Numbered from the stretch's first letter, positions 43,218-52,830 are shown. The stretch is DNA of 64,000 bases from Microtetraspora sp. NBRC 16547 (GCF_030268965.1 NZ_BSSE01000020.1:1-64000), one strand, 5' to 3'. The notes: generated from the letters alone by a model not told the origin. Made by a program: numbers and translations.

Positions 43218-43378
43218 CGAGTGCCTCCCAGGTCCGGACCCTCGCCGGACACCGGGACACACTCTGGCCGGGCCAGCCCCGACCGCCCGCCGCCGAATCC
43301 GGTTCTGTGGACAACCGCTGTCCTGGGGACGCCGGTGTTCGGGACCTGTTTCCGGGACCGGTTTCCAGCTTCCGAGGC

Positions 43379-45010
43379 CTATTTCCGGGACGCGGCGGCC
43401 ACGGCTCCGATGTAGTCGTTGTAGCGCCGCAGCTCGCTCTCGACCGGTGCGATCACCATCTCCGCCGCCACGGCGGACACCCGGCGTCGCATGTCCTTCT
43501 CCAGGCGCTCGCGCTCCTTCGTGGCGCCGAGGATGACGAAGTTCCTGCTCGCCATGCCGGACAGGGCGCCCACGCCGAGAACGCCGACGATCACCAGGCC
43601 GAGCCACGGCAGCACCCCGACGTCGCCGAGGAGCCCCACCGGCGCCTTGCCCAGTTCGAACACGCCGTACGCGAGGATCGACCCGGCCCAGGCGACTCCC
43701 GCGACGAACAACACGACGAGGAGGTACTGCCAGATCTTGAGCAGCCACCACCAGCCGGGAACCCGGTCCAGGGGCGGGGCGATCTGGGACAGCTCGTCGG
43801 AGAGGGTCGCGGGAAGCTGGGCGGACCGCGACCGCGCCGCGTCGCGCACGCCCGCCCGCCAGACCTCGGGCATACCCGGCGTGATGCCGTCGGCCAGGGC
43901 CTGCACGGCGTTGTCCACCTCGGCAGGCTGCGCGCTGACGGCGCTGCCCACCAGACTGCGGATCTCCTCCTTCACGTCGCCGAGGCGCAGGCTGCTCAGC
44001 GGGTCGGGCCGCAGCTTGGCCGCCCAGCGCGCGTAGGGCCAGCCGACCCAGTCGACGGAGCGGACGCCGTACACGTTCTCCATGGCCTCGCCGAGAGCGG
44101 AGACTCCGACCGCGTCGCACAGAGCGTCGGTCAGCCCCGCGCGGCGCGCGCCGTCCACGACGGGCTCGACCTGGGAAATGTCGGAGAGGTCCTTCGCCAG
44201 AGGGGCCATCAGGCGGTCGAGGTCCGCCTCCAGCCGATGGAAGGCGGCACGGCGATCGGCCACCGACTCGGCGAGCACGGCCTTGAGGTCGTCGACGCCT
44301 TCGCCGGTGAGCGCCGAGGTCACGACCACCCGCGGGGCGTCCACGCCCTCATGGGAGAGCAGCTCTCTCAGGTCGGCCACACAGATCTCCCGCTCCTCGG
44401 GGGACAGCCGGTCGGCCTGGTTCAGCACGAAGACCGTCACCGCGTCGTGCCCGGCGAGCTCGGTGACGTAGCGCCGGTGCACGGAGGCGTCCGCGTATTT
44501 CTGCGGGTCGAGCACCCACACCACGAGGTCGGAGACCTTGATCAGGCGGTCGGCCTCCGTGTCGGTGAGCGCCCGGATCGAGTCGTGGTCGGGCAGGTCG
44601 AGCAGGATGAGCCCGTGCAGCGGGCTCTCGCCCTTGTCCAGCGCGCTGGCCCTGGCGAAGCGGTGGCGCCACTGAATCTGCAGCCAGTCGAGGAGCGGCC
44701 CGGCGCCGTCCAGGCCCCACACGCAGGCGTGGGTGCGCGCGGTGGTCGGCCTGCGCACCCCGGTCGGCGAGAGTTCGAGACCGGACACGGAGTTGAACAG
44801 GGAGGACTTGCCGCTGCCCGTTCCTCCGGCCAGCGCGACCACCGTGTGGTCCGGGGAGAGCCTGAGCCGGTCACCGGCGCGTACGAGAAGCTGGGCGGCC
44901 TCGGTGAGCGACGCCTGGTCGGCCCGGCCGGGGCCCAGCTCGACGATCCGCGCGAGAGCGGCGAACCGGGCCCCGAGGCCGTACTGGACGTCGGTGGTGC
45001 TGGCAGTCAT
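43379..45010 (-). CDS. Dynamin-like GTPase with two C-terminal membrane helices
   Basis: 543 residues. G1 is GGTGSGKSS (62-70), followed by GVRRPTT switch 1, G3 LLDLPDHDS, and G4 FVLNQADRLS. After a helical region the chain has two membrane segments near the C-terminus (WWWLLKIWQYLLVVLFVAGV and VLPWLGLVIVGVLGVGALSG) and a cytosolic helix. YfjP/dynamin-like GTPases of this type occur as a pair beside ssb in actinomycetes; the paired DynA/DynB of Streptomyces stabilise division septa. Its ATG overlaps the stop of the larger GTPase gene (ATGA), so the two are made together. Confidence 0.85.
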   Translation of the reverse strand: MTASTTDVQYGLGARFAALARIVELGPGRADQASLTEAAQLLVRAGDRLRLSPDHTVVALAGGTGSGKSSLFNSVSGLELSPTGVRRPTTARTHACVWGLDGAGPLLDWLQIQWRHRFARASALDKGESPLHGLILLDLPDHDSIRALTDTEADRLIKVSDLVVWVLDPQKYADASVHRRYVTELAGHDAVTVFVLNQADRLSPEEREICVADLRELLSHEGVDAPRVVVTSALTGEGVDDLKAVLAESVADRRAAFHRLEADLDRLMAPLAKDLSDISQVEPVVDGARRAGLTDALCDAVGVSALGEAMENVYGVRSVDWVGWPYARWAAKLRPDPLSSLRLGDVKEEIRSLVGSAVSAQPAEVDNAVQALADGITPGMPEVWRAGVRDAARSRSAQLPATLSDELSQIAPPLDRVPGWWWLLKIWQYLLVVLFVAGVAWAGSILAYGVFELGKAPVGLLGDVGVLPWLGLVIVGVLGVGALSGMASRNFVILGATKERERLEKDMRRRVSAVAAEMVIAPVESELRRYNDYIGAVAAASRK

Positions 45011-48000
45011 CGTGCGACCTCGAGGTTGTACGTGGCCTGGAACAGGCGGGTGGCTGCGGCCTCGTCCGGGATGCCCGCGCCGTCGAGCGCGTCCACGTAT
45101 CGCAAGGTCTCCTCGTCGAAGACCATGCCGATGCGCGCGCGCAGGTCGCTCCTGGCCTTCGCGCTGATGCTGCGCAACGACTCCGCGCCGAGGAGCCCGC
45201 GCAGCAGCCGCTGCGGCAGCGCGCCGGTGCCCGGTCCGGACGACACGTCCGTGGTGCCGTAGCCGAGCAGGCCGACCGTGAAGATCAGGGAGAGCGACTC
45301 GACGTCGAAGGAGACGAGCCGCGCCACCGAGCGCTTGGTCACGCCTTCGGTCCTGATCAGCTCGGTCACGTGGTCCTGCCAGGCGCCGATGGCGCGCGAG
45401 GTGCGATACGTGGCCTCGTCGGAGGAGCGGCCGAGGCCCGGGGTCACGGCGAGCCGGTCGCCCGTGCCGGCCCGCTGCTTCCAGCGCGCGATCACCTCCT
45501 CCGCCGCCCGCTGACCAGCCGAATTGATCATGCTTTCGAGCGCGGTCCTGATCGCCGCCCTGAGCGCGCGCAGCCGCTGCGGTCCCTGCTGGTGGCCCTT
45601 GCCGCCCCGGCGGAGCTGAAGCGTGCGGATCAGGTCACCGGATCCGGCGAAGTCCTGCCAGCGGGCGAGCACCTCGCCGCGCAGCAGGGAGCCGTTCCTG
45701 GTGGCCTCGTCGATGTCGGCCAGCGCGCCCATGTAGGCGGCGTCCACGTCGGAACGCAGGTCCGCGCGCAGCGCCACCTGAGTCTCCAGATGCCTCGCCA
45801 GGGCGGGGACACGGGTCCTGAAGCTGTCCAGGACGCCTTTCAGGGTCGTCTGCACGGCAGCGGCGCGCCGCTCGTCGTCGACGGACAGGTCGGCCAGCCA
45901 CATCCGCAGCTCGGTGACCTCCTTGTCGGGGAGGCGCCCGTCGGTGACCGCGGTCTCCTTGATCACGAACCGCTCCGCGTCGGCCAGGCCGTACTCGTCG
46001 AGCATCCGGCCGAAGTGCTTCACGATGACGTCACGGGACTTCTCCGGCATGCGGGACAGCACGATCACCAGGCGCGCGCCGCGTTCCTTGGCCAGCCGCA
46101 GCAGGTTCCACGAGGGCGCGTCGGCGTACCGGGAGGCGGTGGTCACGAAGACCCACAGGTCGGCCGCGTCGAGCATGCGATGCGCGATCTCGTGGTGCTC
46201 CTCGACGACCGAGTCGATGTCCGGTGTGTCCAGCAGGGCCACGCCAGGTGGAAGGCGTTCGGTGGTGGACAGCACGACGCTGCCCACGCCCGCGCCTTCG
46301 GCGGGCCGGTCCAGCCGGGTCACCCCCCCGAGCAGGTCGCCCTCGGCGAACCACTCGTGGTCGTCGGGGTGGCAGACCAGCACCGGCGTCCCGGTGGTCG
46401 GGCGGCGCACCCCGGTCGCGCTCACCCGCTGCGCCGCCAGTGTGTTGACCAACGTGGACTTACCCGCGCCGGTGGAGCCCGCCACGACGATCAATGCGGG
46501 GGCGGTGCTCATGTGCACGCGCGGGATGACGTAGTCCTCGAGCTGGGCCAGTACCGCGGCCTGCGCCTTCCGCGCCTCGTCCGCGCCCGGCACGTCGAGG
46601 CCGAAGTGCAGGTCCTCGACCGCCAGACGGAGCTGGTCGAGCGACTCCGTCAACGCTGCGGAGACCGGATCCGGCAGCGGTACGGCACGTACCCTGCCGG
46701 CCAGAGCTCCTTCGGCCTCTTCTGCCTGCTCGTCGGCCCGCTCCGCAACCTCGGCCTGCTCCGTGTCCCGGGGCTGCTCCGTGTCCCGGGGCTGCTCCGT
46801 GTCCCGGGGCTGCTCTGTGTCCCAGGGCTGCTCCGGGTCCTCGGGCTGTCGCGGTTCCTCGCTTTGCCCGAGCCGCTCGGCGTCCTCGCTGCCCCAGGTC
46901 TCCTCGCTGCCCCAGGTCTCCTCGGAGCGCCCGGGCTCGGCGTGCTCGCCGTCCTCGCTCTCCTCGACGCGGTCCGCCCGCCCGGCGGGCTCACCGTCGC
47001 GAAGACTTTCCTGAAGCTCCGCGATCTCCGCGCGAGCCTCGATCGCCTCGCCTCGTTCGGCGTGCTGAGCATCCCCTGTGTCGCCGGAACGCTCGATGTC
47101 CTCGGGGTGCCTACGGTCCTCGAACCGCTCCTCCCCGGCGCCGGTCGCATCGGTGCCGATCAGGCCGATCAGGCCGGGCTCGCCGAACGCGTCGGAGGCG
47201 TCAAAAGCGGCCGGCTCCTCGGACGTGAGGTCGAGTTCCTCGGCCGCACTCGCCGTCAGGCCGGTGTCCGGCAAGTGCTCGGCCTCCGTCTGCTCGGCGC
47301 CGGTCGCCTGTGCCGTAGCGTCGATCGGGTCGCCCGCCGGCTCGGCGTGCTCGCCCATGGCCGCCGCAGCCGAGCTCCCGGCGATCGCGTCTTCCGCGTG
47401 TCCGAGGGCTTCCGCGTCGGACGGCCCGGCCGCGTCGAAGGCGTCCCAACCGGGGATGCCCTCGTCCACGGGGGCGAATCCGGAGCTCACCACGTCGGCC
47501 GGATCCGGCGCGTGCGCGGATCCCGACGCGTCGGGATCGTCCCTGGTCGGACTGGGAGCCGATCGCGGTGCGAAGGCGTCCCATTCCCCGGAATCCTCCG
47601 ACCGCTTACGCGTGGAGGGAGCGTCCCAGACGGAGACGTCCTGCTCCGGCGGCTCCCCGGCCGACGTCTCGCGAGCGGCCTCCCAGACGACCATTTCGTC
47701 TCCCGCGCTCTCAGTCGCGGGGGTCTCGCGGGTGGGGAGTCCCTGCGCGCCGAGGTGACCGCCCAGAGGCGTACGTCTGGGCTGCCGCGTGGCGAAGGCG
47801 TCCCATCCCGGGGTGGCCCACGCGGTGCGGTCGCCGATGCCGCCCGGGCGGCTCGGCCCGCCGGCGTCGGTCATCTCGGGCGCGGTGGTGTCCTTGGCCG
47901 CGGTGGTGGAGCCACTGGCAGGGGTGGCGGGTCGCACCGTGAAGCCGTCCCACGTGTCGCCGGTGTCCCAGTCAGGACGGGCGGGGCCGGCTGCCGGTAC

Positions 48001-48207
48001 GGCGAGGCCGCTCGCGGCGGCCTGATCCCCAACGGCCCGATCGTCGTCGGCGGGGTCGGTGTCCCGGATGGGGCGGAAGGCGATCGTCTGCTCTCCCAGT
48101 CTCTCCGGGTGCTCATCGGTGTGATCGATGGCCTGCTCCTCGTTCTCGGCGTGGCCGGGCCGGTCGACGGGCCCGTTGTCGGGCGTCTTCCTGGCAGCCG
48201 ATTTCAC
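45007..48207 (-). CDS. Dynamin-like GTPase with a 500-residue disordered N-terminus
   Basis: 1066 residues. The C-terminal half is a GTPase related to its neighbour: G1 AGSTGAGKSTLVN (577-588), GVRRPTT switch 1, G3 LLDTPDIDS; the canonical NKxD G4 is not obvious (IVLSRMPEKS). The first 500 residues are acidic and low in complexity, with six W-[DE]-x-x elements at W86, W135, W175, W194, W209 and W254 (four are WDAF/WDGF), the doublet EETWGSEETWGS, and three tandem copies of EQPRDT near 465-483. The GTG start overlaps the stop of cysG (GTGA) and the stop overlaps the start of the second GTPase. A role in septation is inferred by analogy. Confidence 0.85.
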   Translation of the reverse strand: MKSAARKTPDNGPVDRPGHAENEEQAIDHTDEHPERLGEQTIAFRPIRDTDPADDDRAVGDQAAASGLAVPAAGPARPDWDTGDTWDGFTVRPATPASGSTTAAKDTTAPEMTDAGGPSRPGGIGDRTAWATPGWDAFATRQPRRTPLGGHLGAQGLPTRETPATESAGDEMVVWEAARETSAGEPPEQDVSVWDAPSTRKRSEDSGEWDAFAPRSAPSPTRDDPDASGSAHAPDPADVVSSGFAPVDEGIPGWDAFDAAGPSDAEALGHAEDAIAGSSAAAAMGEHAEPAGDPIDATAQATGAEQTEAEHLPDTGLTASAAEELDLTSEEPAAFDASDAFGEPGLIGLIGTDATGAGEERFEDRRHPEDIERSGDTGDAQHAERGEAIEARAEIAELQESLRDGEPAGRADRVEESEDGEHAEPGRSEETWGSEETWGSEDAERLGQSEEPRQPEDPEQPWDTEQPRDTEQPRDTEQPRDTEQAEVAERADEQAEEAEGALAGRVRAVPLPDPVSAALTESLDQLRLAVEDLHFGLDVPGADEARKAQAAVLAQLEDYVIPRVHMSTAPALIVVAGSTGAGKSTLVNTLAAQRVSATGVRRPTTGTPVLVCHPDDHEWFAEGDLLGGVTRLDRPAEGAGVGSVVLSTTERLPPGVALLDTPDIDSVVEEHHEIAHRMLDAADLWVFVTTASRYADAPSWNLLRLAKERGARLVIVLSRMPEKSRDVIVKHFGRMLDEYGLADAERFVIKETAVTDGRLPDKEVTELRMWLADLSVDDERRAAAVQTTLKGVLDSFRTRVPALARHLETQVALRADLRSDVDAAYMGALADIDEATRNGSLLRGEVLARWQDFAGSGDLIRTLQLRRGGKGHQQGPQRLRALRAAIRTALESMINSAGQRAAEEVIARWKQRAGTGDRLAVTPGLGRSSDEATYRTSRAIGAWQDHVTELIRTEGVTKRSVARLVSFDVESLSLIFTVGLLGYGTTDVSSGPGTGALPQRLLRGLLGAESLRSISAKARSDLRARIGMVFDEETLRYVDALDGAGIPDEAAATRLFQATYNLEVAR

Positions 48208-49436
48208 GGGATCCGCTCCGCTCGCACCATTTCGATCTCCTGGCCGACTCTGACGACGTCACCGACGATCACGATCGCCGGCGGCCGTATCCCGGTCGCG
48301 GTCACGCGCTCCGCCACCGTGGCGAGCGTGGCGGCGAGTGCTCGTTGGGTGGGAAGAGTACCGTCCTGCACCACCATCACGGGAGTCTCCGGCGAACGTC
48401 CGTCTCGTACGAGTGCGTCGGCGATCTCCGCGATCCGTTCGACTCCCATGAGCAGTATCAGCGTTCCCTTGGATCTCGCCAGTCCCGGCCAGTCGACCGT
48501 CGATCTCGGGTCGTCGGGCGCCACGTGGACGGAGATCACGTGGAACTCCTGGCTGACCCCCCTGTGCGTGACGGGCACTCCGGCGGCGGCGGGAACCGCG
48601 ACCGCGCTGGTGACGCCCGGCACCACCGTGACCGGGATGCCGGCGCGGGCGCAGGCGATCATCTCCTCGCCGCCGCGCCCGAAGACGAACGGGTCGCCGC
48701 CCTTGAGCCGGACGACGAACTTGCCCTGCCTGGCGTGTTCGACCAGCAGCTCGTTGATCCGTTCCTGCGCGAGGAAGCGGCCGTACGGGATCTTGGCGGC
48801 GTCGATGAGCTCGACGTCGGGCGACAGCTCGTCGAGCAGGCCCCGCGGGGCGAGCCGGTCGGCGACGACGACGTCCGCCTGGGCGAGCAGCTGGCGGCCC
48901 CGGACGGTGATCAGGCCGGGGTCGCCCGGTCCGCCGCCGACGAGCGCGACGCCGACGGGCTTGCCGCGGTGCCTCCGCGCGTCAACCGTGCCGTCGCGGA
49001 GCGCGTCGACGACCGCGTCGCGGATGCCCGCGGCTCTGCGGGGGTCGCCCCCGGCGGTGACCGCGACGCCGATCTCGCCGACCCGGCCGCTCGCGGGCGT
49101 CCAGGCCGCGGACGCCTCCTTGTCGTCGGCGCGTACGCACCAGATGCGCTTGGCCTCGGCCTCGGCGGCGACCGCCGTGTTCACCTCGCGCCGGTCGGTG
49201 CACGCGTGCACGAGCCACGCGCCGTCGCAGTCGCCGACCTGGTACGGCCTGCGCTCCCACAGGATGCGGCCGTCGGCGATCAGGTCGTCGAGGGCCGGGG
49301 TGACGCTGGGCGAGACGAGGGTGACCGACGCCCCGGCGTCGAGCAACGCGGGGATCCTCCGCTGCGCGACACGGCCGCCGCCCACGACCAGGACCCGCCG
49401 CTCATCCAGGCGAAGGCCAAGCAGGTAGGGCGCCAT
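48204..49436 (-). CDS. cysG: Siroheme synthase/uroporphyrinogen-III C-methyltransferase fusion
   Basis: 410 residues. The N-terminal part (about 1-150) is the NAD-binding dehydrogenase/ferrochelatase module (LLGLRLDERRVLVVGGGRVA, VRADDKEASAAWTPAS). From about 158 on it is the SUMT methyltransferase: GVALVGGGPGDPGLITVRG, VRLKGGDPFVFGRGGEE, GVTSAVAVPAAAGVPVTHRG. It makes precorrin-2 and, through the N-terminal module, siroheme for sulphite and nitrite reductases. ATG start at 49436. The stop overlaps the start of the dynamin-like gene. cobT and cbiX lie upstream on the same strand. Confidence 0.93.
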   Translation of the reverse strand: MAPYLLGLRLDERRVLVVGGGRVAQRRIPALLDAGASVTLVSPSVTPALDDLIADGRILWERRPYQVGDCDGAWLVHACTDRREVNTAVAAEAEAKRIWCVRADDKEASAAWTPASGRVGEIGVAVTAGGDPRRAAGIRDAVVDALRDGTVDARRHRGKPVGVALVGGGPGDPGLITVRGRQLLAQADVVVADRLAPRGLLDELSPDVELIDAAKIPYGRFLAQERINELLVEHARQGKFVVRLKGGDPFVFGRGGEEMIACARAGIPVTVVPGVTSAVAVPAAAGVPVTHRGVSQEFHVISVHVAPDDPRSTVDWPGLARSKGTLILLMGVERIAEIADALVRDGRSPETPVMVVQDGTLPTQRALAATLATVAERVTATGIRPPAIVIVGDVVRVGQEIEMVRAERIP

Positions 49437-49581
49437 GACCCCAATCTCCCTCGTGCGTCAAGCGTGATCTGTTAGGAGGCAAATTTACCGGCTGACCGAT
49501 GACCGGCGGCTCAGCGGATCAGGGTTCGTCGGGCGGGGCGGCCACCGTGACGCCCGCGCGGTAGATCTTACGGTAGGGGCG

Positions 49582-50670
49582 TCATCCCTCCTTGTCGGTC
49601 ACTCCGGCTGAGTCGAAGGTGGCGACCTCGTGCATCACGCGTACGGCGGCGCTGACCAGCGGGTGGGCGAGCAGGCCTCCGGTGCCCTCGCCGAGGCGGA
49701 GTTCGAGGTCCACGAGGGGCCGCAGGCCGAGGTGGTCGAGGGCGGCCGCGTGGCCGGGCTCGGCCGAGCGGTGTCCCGCGACGCAGTAGCCCGCGGCGGC
49801 GGGGGCGAGGGCCACGGCGGCGAGCGCCGCCGAACCGGCGATCACGCCGTCGAGGATGACCGGCACGCGCGCCGCGGCCGCGCCGAGGATGAACCCGGCG
49901 ATGGCGGCGTGCTCCAGCCCTCCGACGGCGGCGAGCGCGCGGAGCGCGTCGTCCCGGTGTTCCGGCGCGAAGCCGTCGGCCTCCCGGAGCCGGTTGACCT
50001 TCAGGGCCCGCCGCACGATGTCGATCTTGTGCTGGTGGGTAGCGTCGTCGATGCCGGTGCCGCGGCCGGTCACCTCGGCGGGGTTGCGCCCGGTGTAGGC
50101 GCAGATGAGCGCGGCGGACGCGGTGGTGTTGGCGATGCCCATGTCTCCGGTGATCAGGCAGCGGCCGCCGGCCTCGATGAGGTCCCGGGCCACCTCGACG
50201 CCCACCGCGAGGGCGGCTTCGGCCTGGTCCCCGGTCATGGCGGGGCCGAGGGACAGGTCGGCCGTGCCGTACGCGACCTTGCGGGCGCGCAGGCCGGACG
50301 CGGCGGGCAGGTCGGCGGCGACGCCGACGTCGACCACGGTCACCGAGGCGCCGGCCGAAGCGGCGAAGGCGTTGGCGACGGCGCCTCCGGCCAGGAAGTT
50401 GGCCACCATCTGGGTGGTGACCTCCTGCGGCCACGGGGAGACGCCCTGGGCGTGGACGCCGTGGTCGGCGGCGAAGATCGCGAGCGCGGCGGGCTCGGGC
50501 ATCGGCGGCGGGCAGGCTCCCGCGGCCCCGGCCAGCCGTACGGCGACGTCTTCGAGCGCGCCGAGCGCGCCGCGCGGCTTGGTGAGCCGGTCCTGGTGCT
50601 CCCTCGCCCGCGCCATCGCGTCCTGATCGGGCGGGCGGATCGCCGAGATCGTCTCATCAAGCAGTGACAC
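49582..50670 (-). CDS. cobT: Nicotinate-nucleotide:dimethylbenzimidazole phosphoribosyltransferase
   Basis: 362 residues; makes alpha-ribazole phosphate, the lower ligand precursor of cobalamin. Motifs: LTKPRGALGALEDVAVRLAG near the N-terminus, the GDMGIANTTASAAL block, and the catalytic-Glu element LELRLGEGTGGLLA near the C-terminus. GTG start 15 bp after the cbiX stop. The 145 bp between its stop and cysG contain no recognisable gene. Confidence 0.96.
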   Translation of the reverse strand: MSLLDETISAIRPPDQDAMARAREHQDRLTKPRGALGALEDVAVRLAGAAGACPPPMPEPAALAIFAADHGVHAQGVSPWPQEVTTQMVANFLAGGAVANAFAASAGASVTVVDVGVAADLPAASGLRARKVAYGTADLSLGPAMTGDQAEAALAVGVEVARDLIEAGGRCLITGDMGIANTTASAALICAYTGRNPAEVTGRGTGIDDATHQHKIDIVRRALKVNRLREADGFAPEHRDDALRALAAVGGLEHAAIAGFILGAAAARVPVILDGVIAGSAALAAVALAPAAAGYCVAGHRSAEPGHAAALDHLGLRPLVDLELRLGEGTGGLLAHPLVSAAVRVMHEVATFDSAGVTDKEG

Positions 50671-50685
50671 GCGTGCTCTCCAACG

Positions 50686-51597
50686 TCAGACGGGGGTGGG
50701 GATCTCCGACTCGGGCTCGTCCCTGGCGATCCGCTCGACGGCCAGGGCCTCCGTGAACCGGCGGCGGGCCGTCCACACTCCCGTGTCGGCCGCGCCGGAC
50801 GGTGCGCCGGACAGCGCCTCCTCGTACCGGTCGATGACGACGTCGGCCAGGCCCTCGCAGTCGCCGATGACCTCGGCGCAGCGGATGTCGAGGCCTTCGT
50901 GGTTCGCGCCGTACGCCAAGGCCTGGGCCCAGATGCGCTCCAGGACGCCACCGGCGAACAGGAGGTACGGCAGGACGATCACGCGCTTGGCGCCGAGCCT
51001 GCGGCAGCGCTCCAGGCCGCCGGGCACGCCGGGCCTGTTGTGCGAGACGTAGGCGGTCTCGACGGTCAGCATGTCGGGGACGTGGGTCTCCCAGAACAGC
51101 CGGGAGACCCGGTGCACCTCGGCGTTGACGGCGGGGTCGACGGCTCCGTGCCCGACGAGGACCACGGCCGTCTCCGCGGGGTCGACGTCCTCGGGGATCT
51201 CATCGATGACGAGCCGGGGCATGTCGGCCTGGGCGTCCGCGAGCCGCTCGGCGAGCAGTTCGAGCACGCGCGGATCGGGGCCGAGCGGCCGGGCGAGGTC
51301 GAACTCCAGGGTCGGGTGGCGTTCCTGCTCCAGCGCCAGCGTGCCGGGGATGTCGCCCAGGGCCTCGCGGTCGCCCGTGAGGCTGAGCGGCAGCGCGATG
51401 ACGTGGTGGTGGCCATGCGCGATCAGCGAGGAGATGGAGTCGCTGAGCTGTGGCTTGGCCTTCGTGATGAAGCCACCGGTCACCTCGGCGACGCGCTGGT
51501 CGAGTCGGCAGCGGAGCCGATGGACGAACCTGCCGAACTCGGCGACGCCGGTCTCATCGTGGGTCCCGTGCCCAACGAGCAGCAGCGGCGGTTTCAT
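50686..51597 (-). CDS. cbiX: Sirohydrochlorin chelatase (CbiX/SirB type)
   Basis: 303 residues with two chelatase half-domains. The N-terminal active-site His is in LLVGHGTHDETG and the repeat in VVLVGHGAVDP; GGFITKAKPQL and AYVSHNRPGVPGG complete the metal-binding face. It inserts cobalt or iron into sirohydrochlorin for cobalamin or siroheme. First gene of a unit with cobT, cysG and the two GTPases. No cobalamin riboswitch is recognisable in the 153 bp upstream. Confidence 0.92.
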   Translation of the reverse strand: MKPPLLLVGHGTHDETGVAEFGRFVHRLRCRLDQRVAEVTGGFITKAKPQLSDSISSLIAHGHHHVIALPLSLTGDREALGDIPGTLALEQERHPTLEFDLARPLGPDPRVLELLAERLADAQADMPRLVIDEIPEDVDPAETAVVLVGHGAVDPAVNAEVHRVSRLFWETHVPDMLTVETAYVSHNRPGVPGGLERCRRLGAKRVIVLPYLLFAGGVLERIWAQALAYGANHEGLDIRCAEVIGDCEGLADVVIDRYEEALSGAPSGAADTGVWTARRRFTEALAVERIARDEPESEIPTPV

Positions 51598-51750
51598 CTG
51601 CCTGATCTCCCATGCCTTGACCTGCGGATTTGTAATCCGGCTCGCGAGGATAGCCGACGCTGCCGACGGCGGGCACTGCTCGCGCCGTAGGCAAGGGTCA
51701 GGAGGGCGAGACGATCATCCGGCCGGTAGCCGCTCCATACTTAGGAAATT

Positions 51751-52830
51751 TCATTGCATTTCCCCTTTGAGCACACTGAACATTACGGCATCGGAGCGGC
51801 CTCCGGGCACCGGAAGCGCCTGACGGAGGACGCCTTCCTGGACAAATCCGGCTCTTCTGGCCGCCGCCTGGCTCGCGTGGTTGCCGGTCGCGATGACCAG
51901 TTGGACGCGATGGAAGCCGAGCGTCAGGAGATGCCCGGTGACGATCCGCGTGGCCTCTGTGGCGTAACCCTGCCTCCGTGCCCACGGTGACACCCAGTAG
52001 CCCACCTCGACGTCGCCACGCTCCCGGTCGGCCCGCTGCACGCCGACGGCCCCGGCCAGCCGCCCGCCGTCCCGCGGCTCGATCGCGAAGTTGGCGCCGG
52101 AGATGCCGTTCGTGTGCGCCAGGCGGGTGCACCACTCCACGGCGCGTTCGAGGGTGTATCCGGCGGCCCAGGGCATCCAGCGGCCGATCTCCGGGTCGTC
52201 CGTGACCGCGGCGAGCACGTCGAAGGCGTCCCGTCTGGCGAACGGCCGCAGGATGACGCGCTCGCCGCTGAGCCGGCTGTCGAAGACCGTACGGCCGTCG
52301 CCGCGCAGCAGGCCGAAGACCACCAGGTCGTGCGGGCCGTCGTCCTCGAACCCGGCGCCGCGCAGCACGCCCTCCCGGGTGAAGCCGGCTTTCTCCGCGA
52401 CCCGGATGGAGGCGGTGTTGTCCAGGTTGGCGCGCAGCTCGACCCGGCGGAGCGGCCCGATGCCGAGCACGCGGTCGGTGAGCCCCCTGACCGCCTCGGG
52501 GGCGTATCCGCGCCCTCGGTGGACCGGGCGTACGCCGTAGCCGACCTCGGTGGTGCCCGCGCCCCACTGCGTCTTGAACAGACTGATGGCCCCGACGATC
52601 ATGCCCCGCGCCTCCATCGCCAGGTGGATGCCCTGGCCCGAGCGCCACAGTTCGTGCACGCCCTGGGAGAGCCAGGAGGCGATGCCGAGGGGGTGGCCCG
52701 GAGCGCCCGGCGGCAGGCCGGTGGTGTGCCCGCCCTCCTTGATGATCTCGCGGACCTGCCCGGCGTCTCCGGGGCCGAAAGGCCGCAGCACGAGCCGCTC
52801 CGTGGTGATCGTGAGGTGCTCGTCAAACAC
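51751..52830 (-). CDS. Tandem double-GNAT (RimJ/RimL-like) acetyltransferase
   Basis: 359 residues with two GNAT domains of the RimJ/RimL type. Domain 1 (about 5-170): TITTERLVLRPFGPGDAGQV, VGYGVRPVHRGRGYAPEAV, NTASIRVAEKAGFTREGVLRG. Domain 2 (about 185-355): SGERVILRPFARRDAFDVLA, VGYWVSPWARRQGYATEAT, NHASQAAARRAGFVQEGVLRQ. Both retain the acetyl-CoA pyrophosphate loop (RxxGYAxEA). Substrate unknown. GTG 52830 has GGAGG 6 bases upstream; the frame is open further but the start fits the fold. Confidence 0.88.
   Translation of the reverse strand: MFDEHLTITTERLVLRPFGPGDAGQVREIIKEGGHTTGLPPGAPGHPLGIASWLSQGVHELWRSGQGIHLAMEARGMIVGAISLFKTQWGAGTTEVGYGVRPVHRGRGYAPEAVRGLTDRVLGIGPLRRVELRANLDNTASIRVAEKAGFTREGVLRGAGFEDDGPHDLVVFGLLRGDGRTVFDSRLSGERVILRPFARRDAFDVLAAVTDDPEIGRWMPWAAGYTLERAVEWCTRLAHTNGISGANFAIEPRDGGRLAGAVGVQRADRERGDVEVGYWVSPWARRQGYATEATRIVTGHLLTLGFHRVQLVIATGNHASQAAARRAGFVQEGVLRQALPVPGGRSDAVMFSVLKGEMQ

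Noticed and set aside
45370-49428. 1352-codon plus-strand reading frame over the GTPase and cysG genes
   Set aside because: An artefact of GC-rich codon bias on the opposite strand; the minus-strand frames carry intact family motifs and coupled starts.
49437-49581. Possible gene remnant between cobT and cysG (short frame ending in AAPPDEP)
   Set aside because: Only about 17 codons without a recognisable family or start codon.
51618-51645. tRNA-Thr(UGU)-like anticodon arm (GCGGATTTGTAATCCGG)
   Set aside because: Only four stem pairs form and no acceptor stem, D arm or T arm is present around it.
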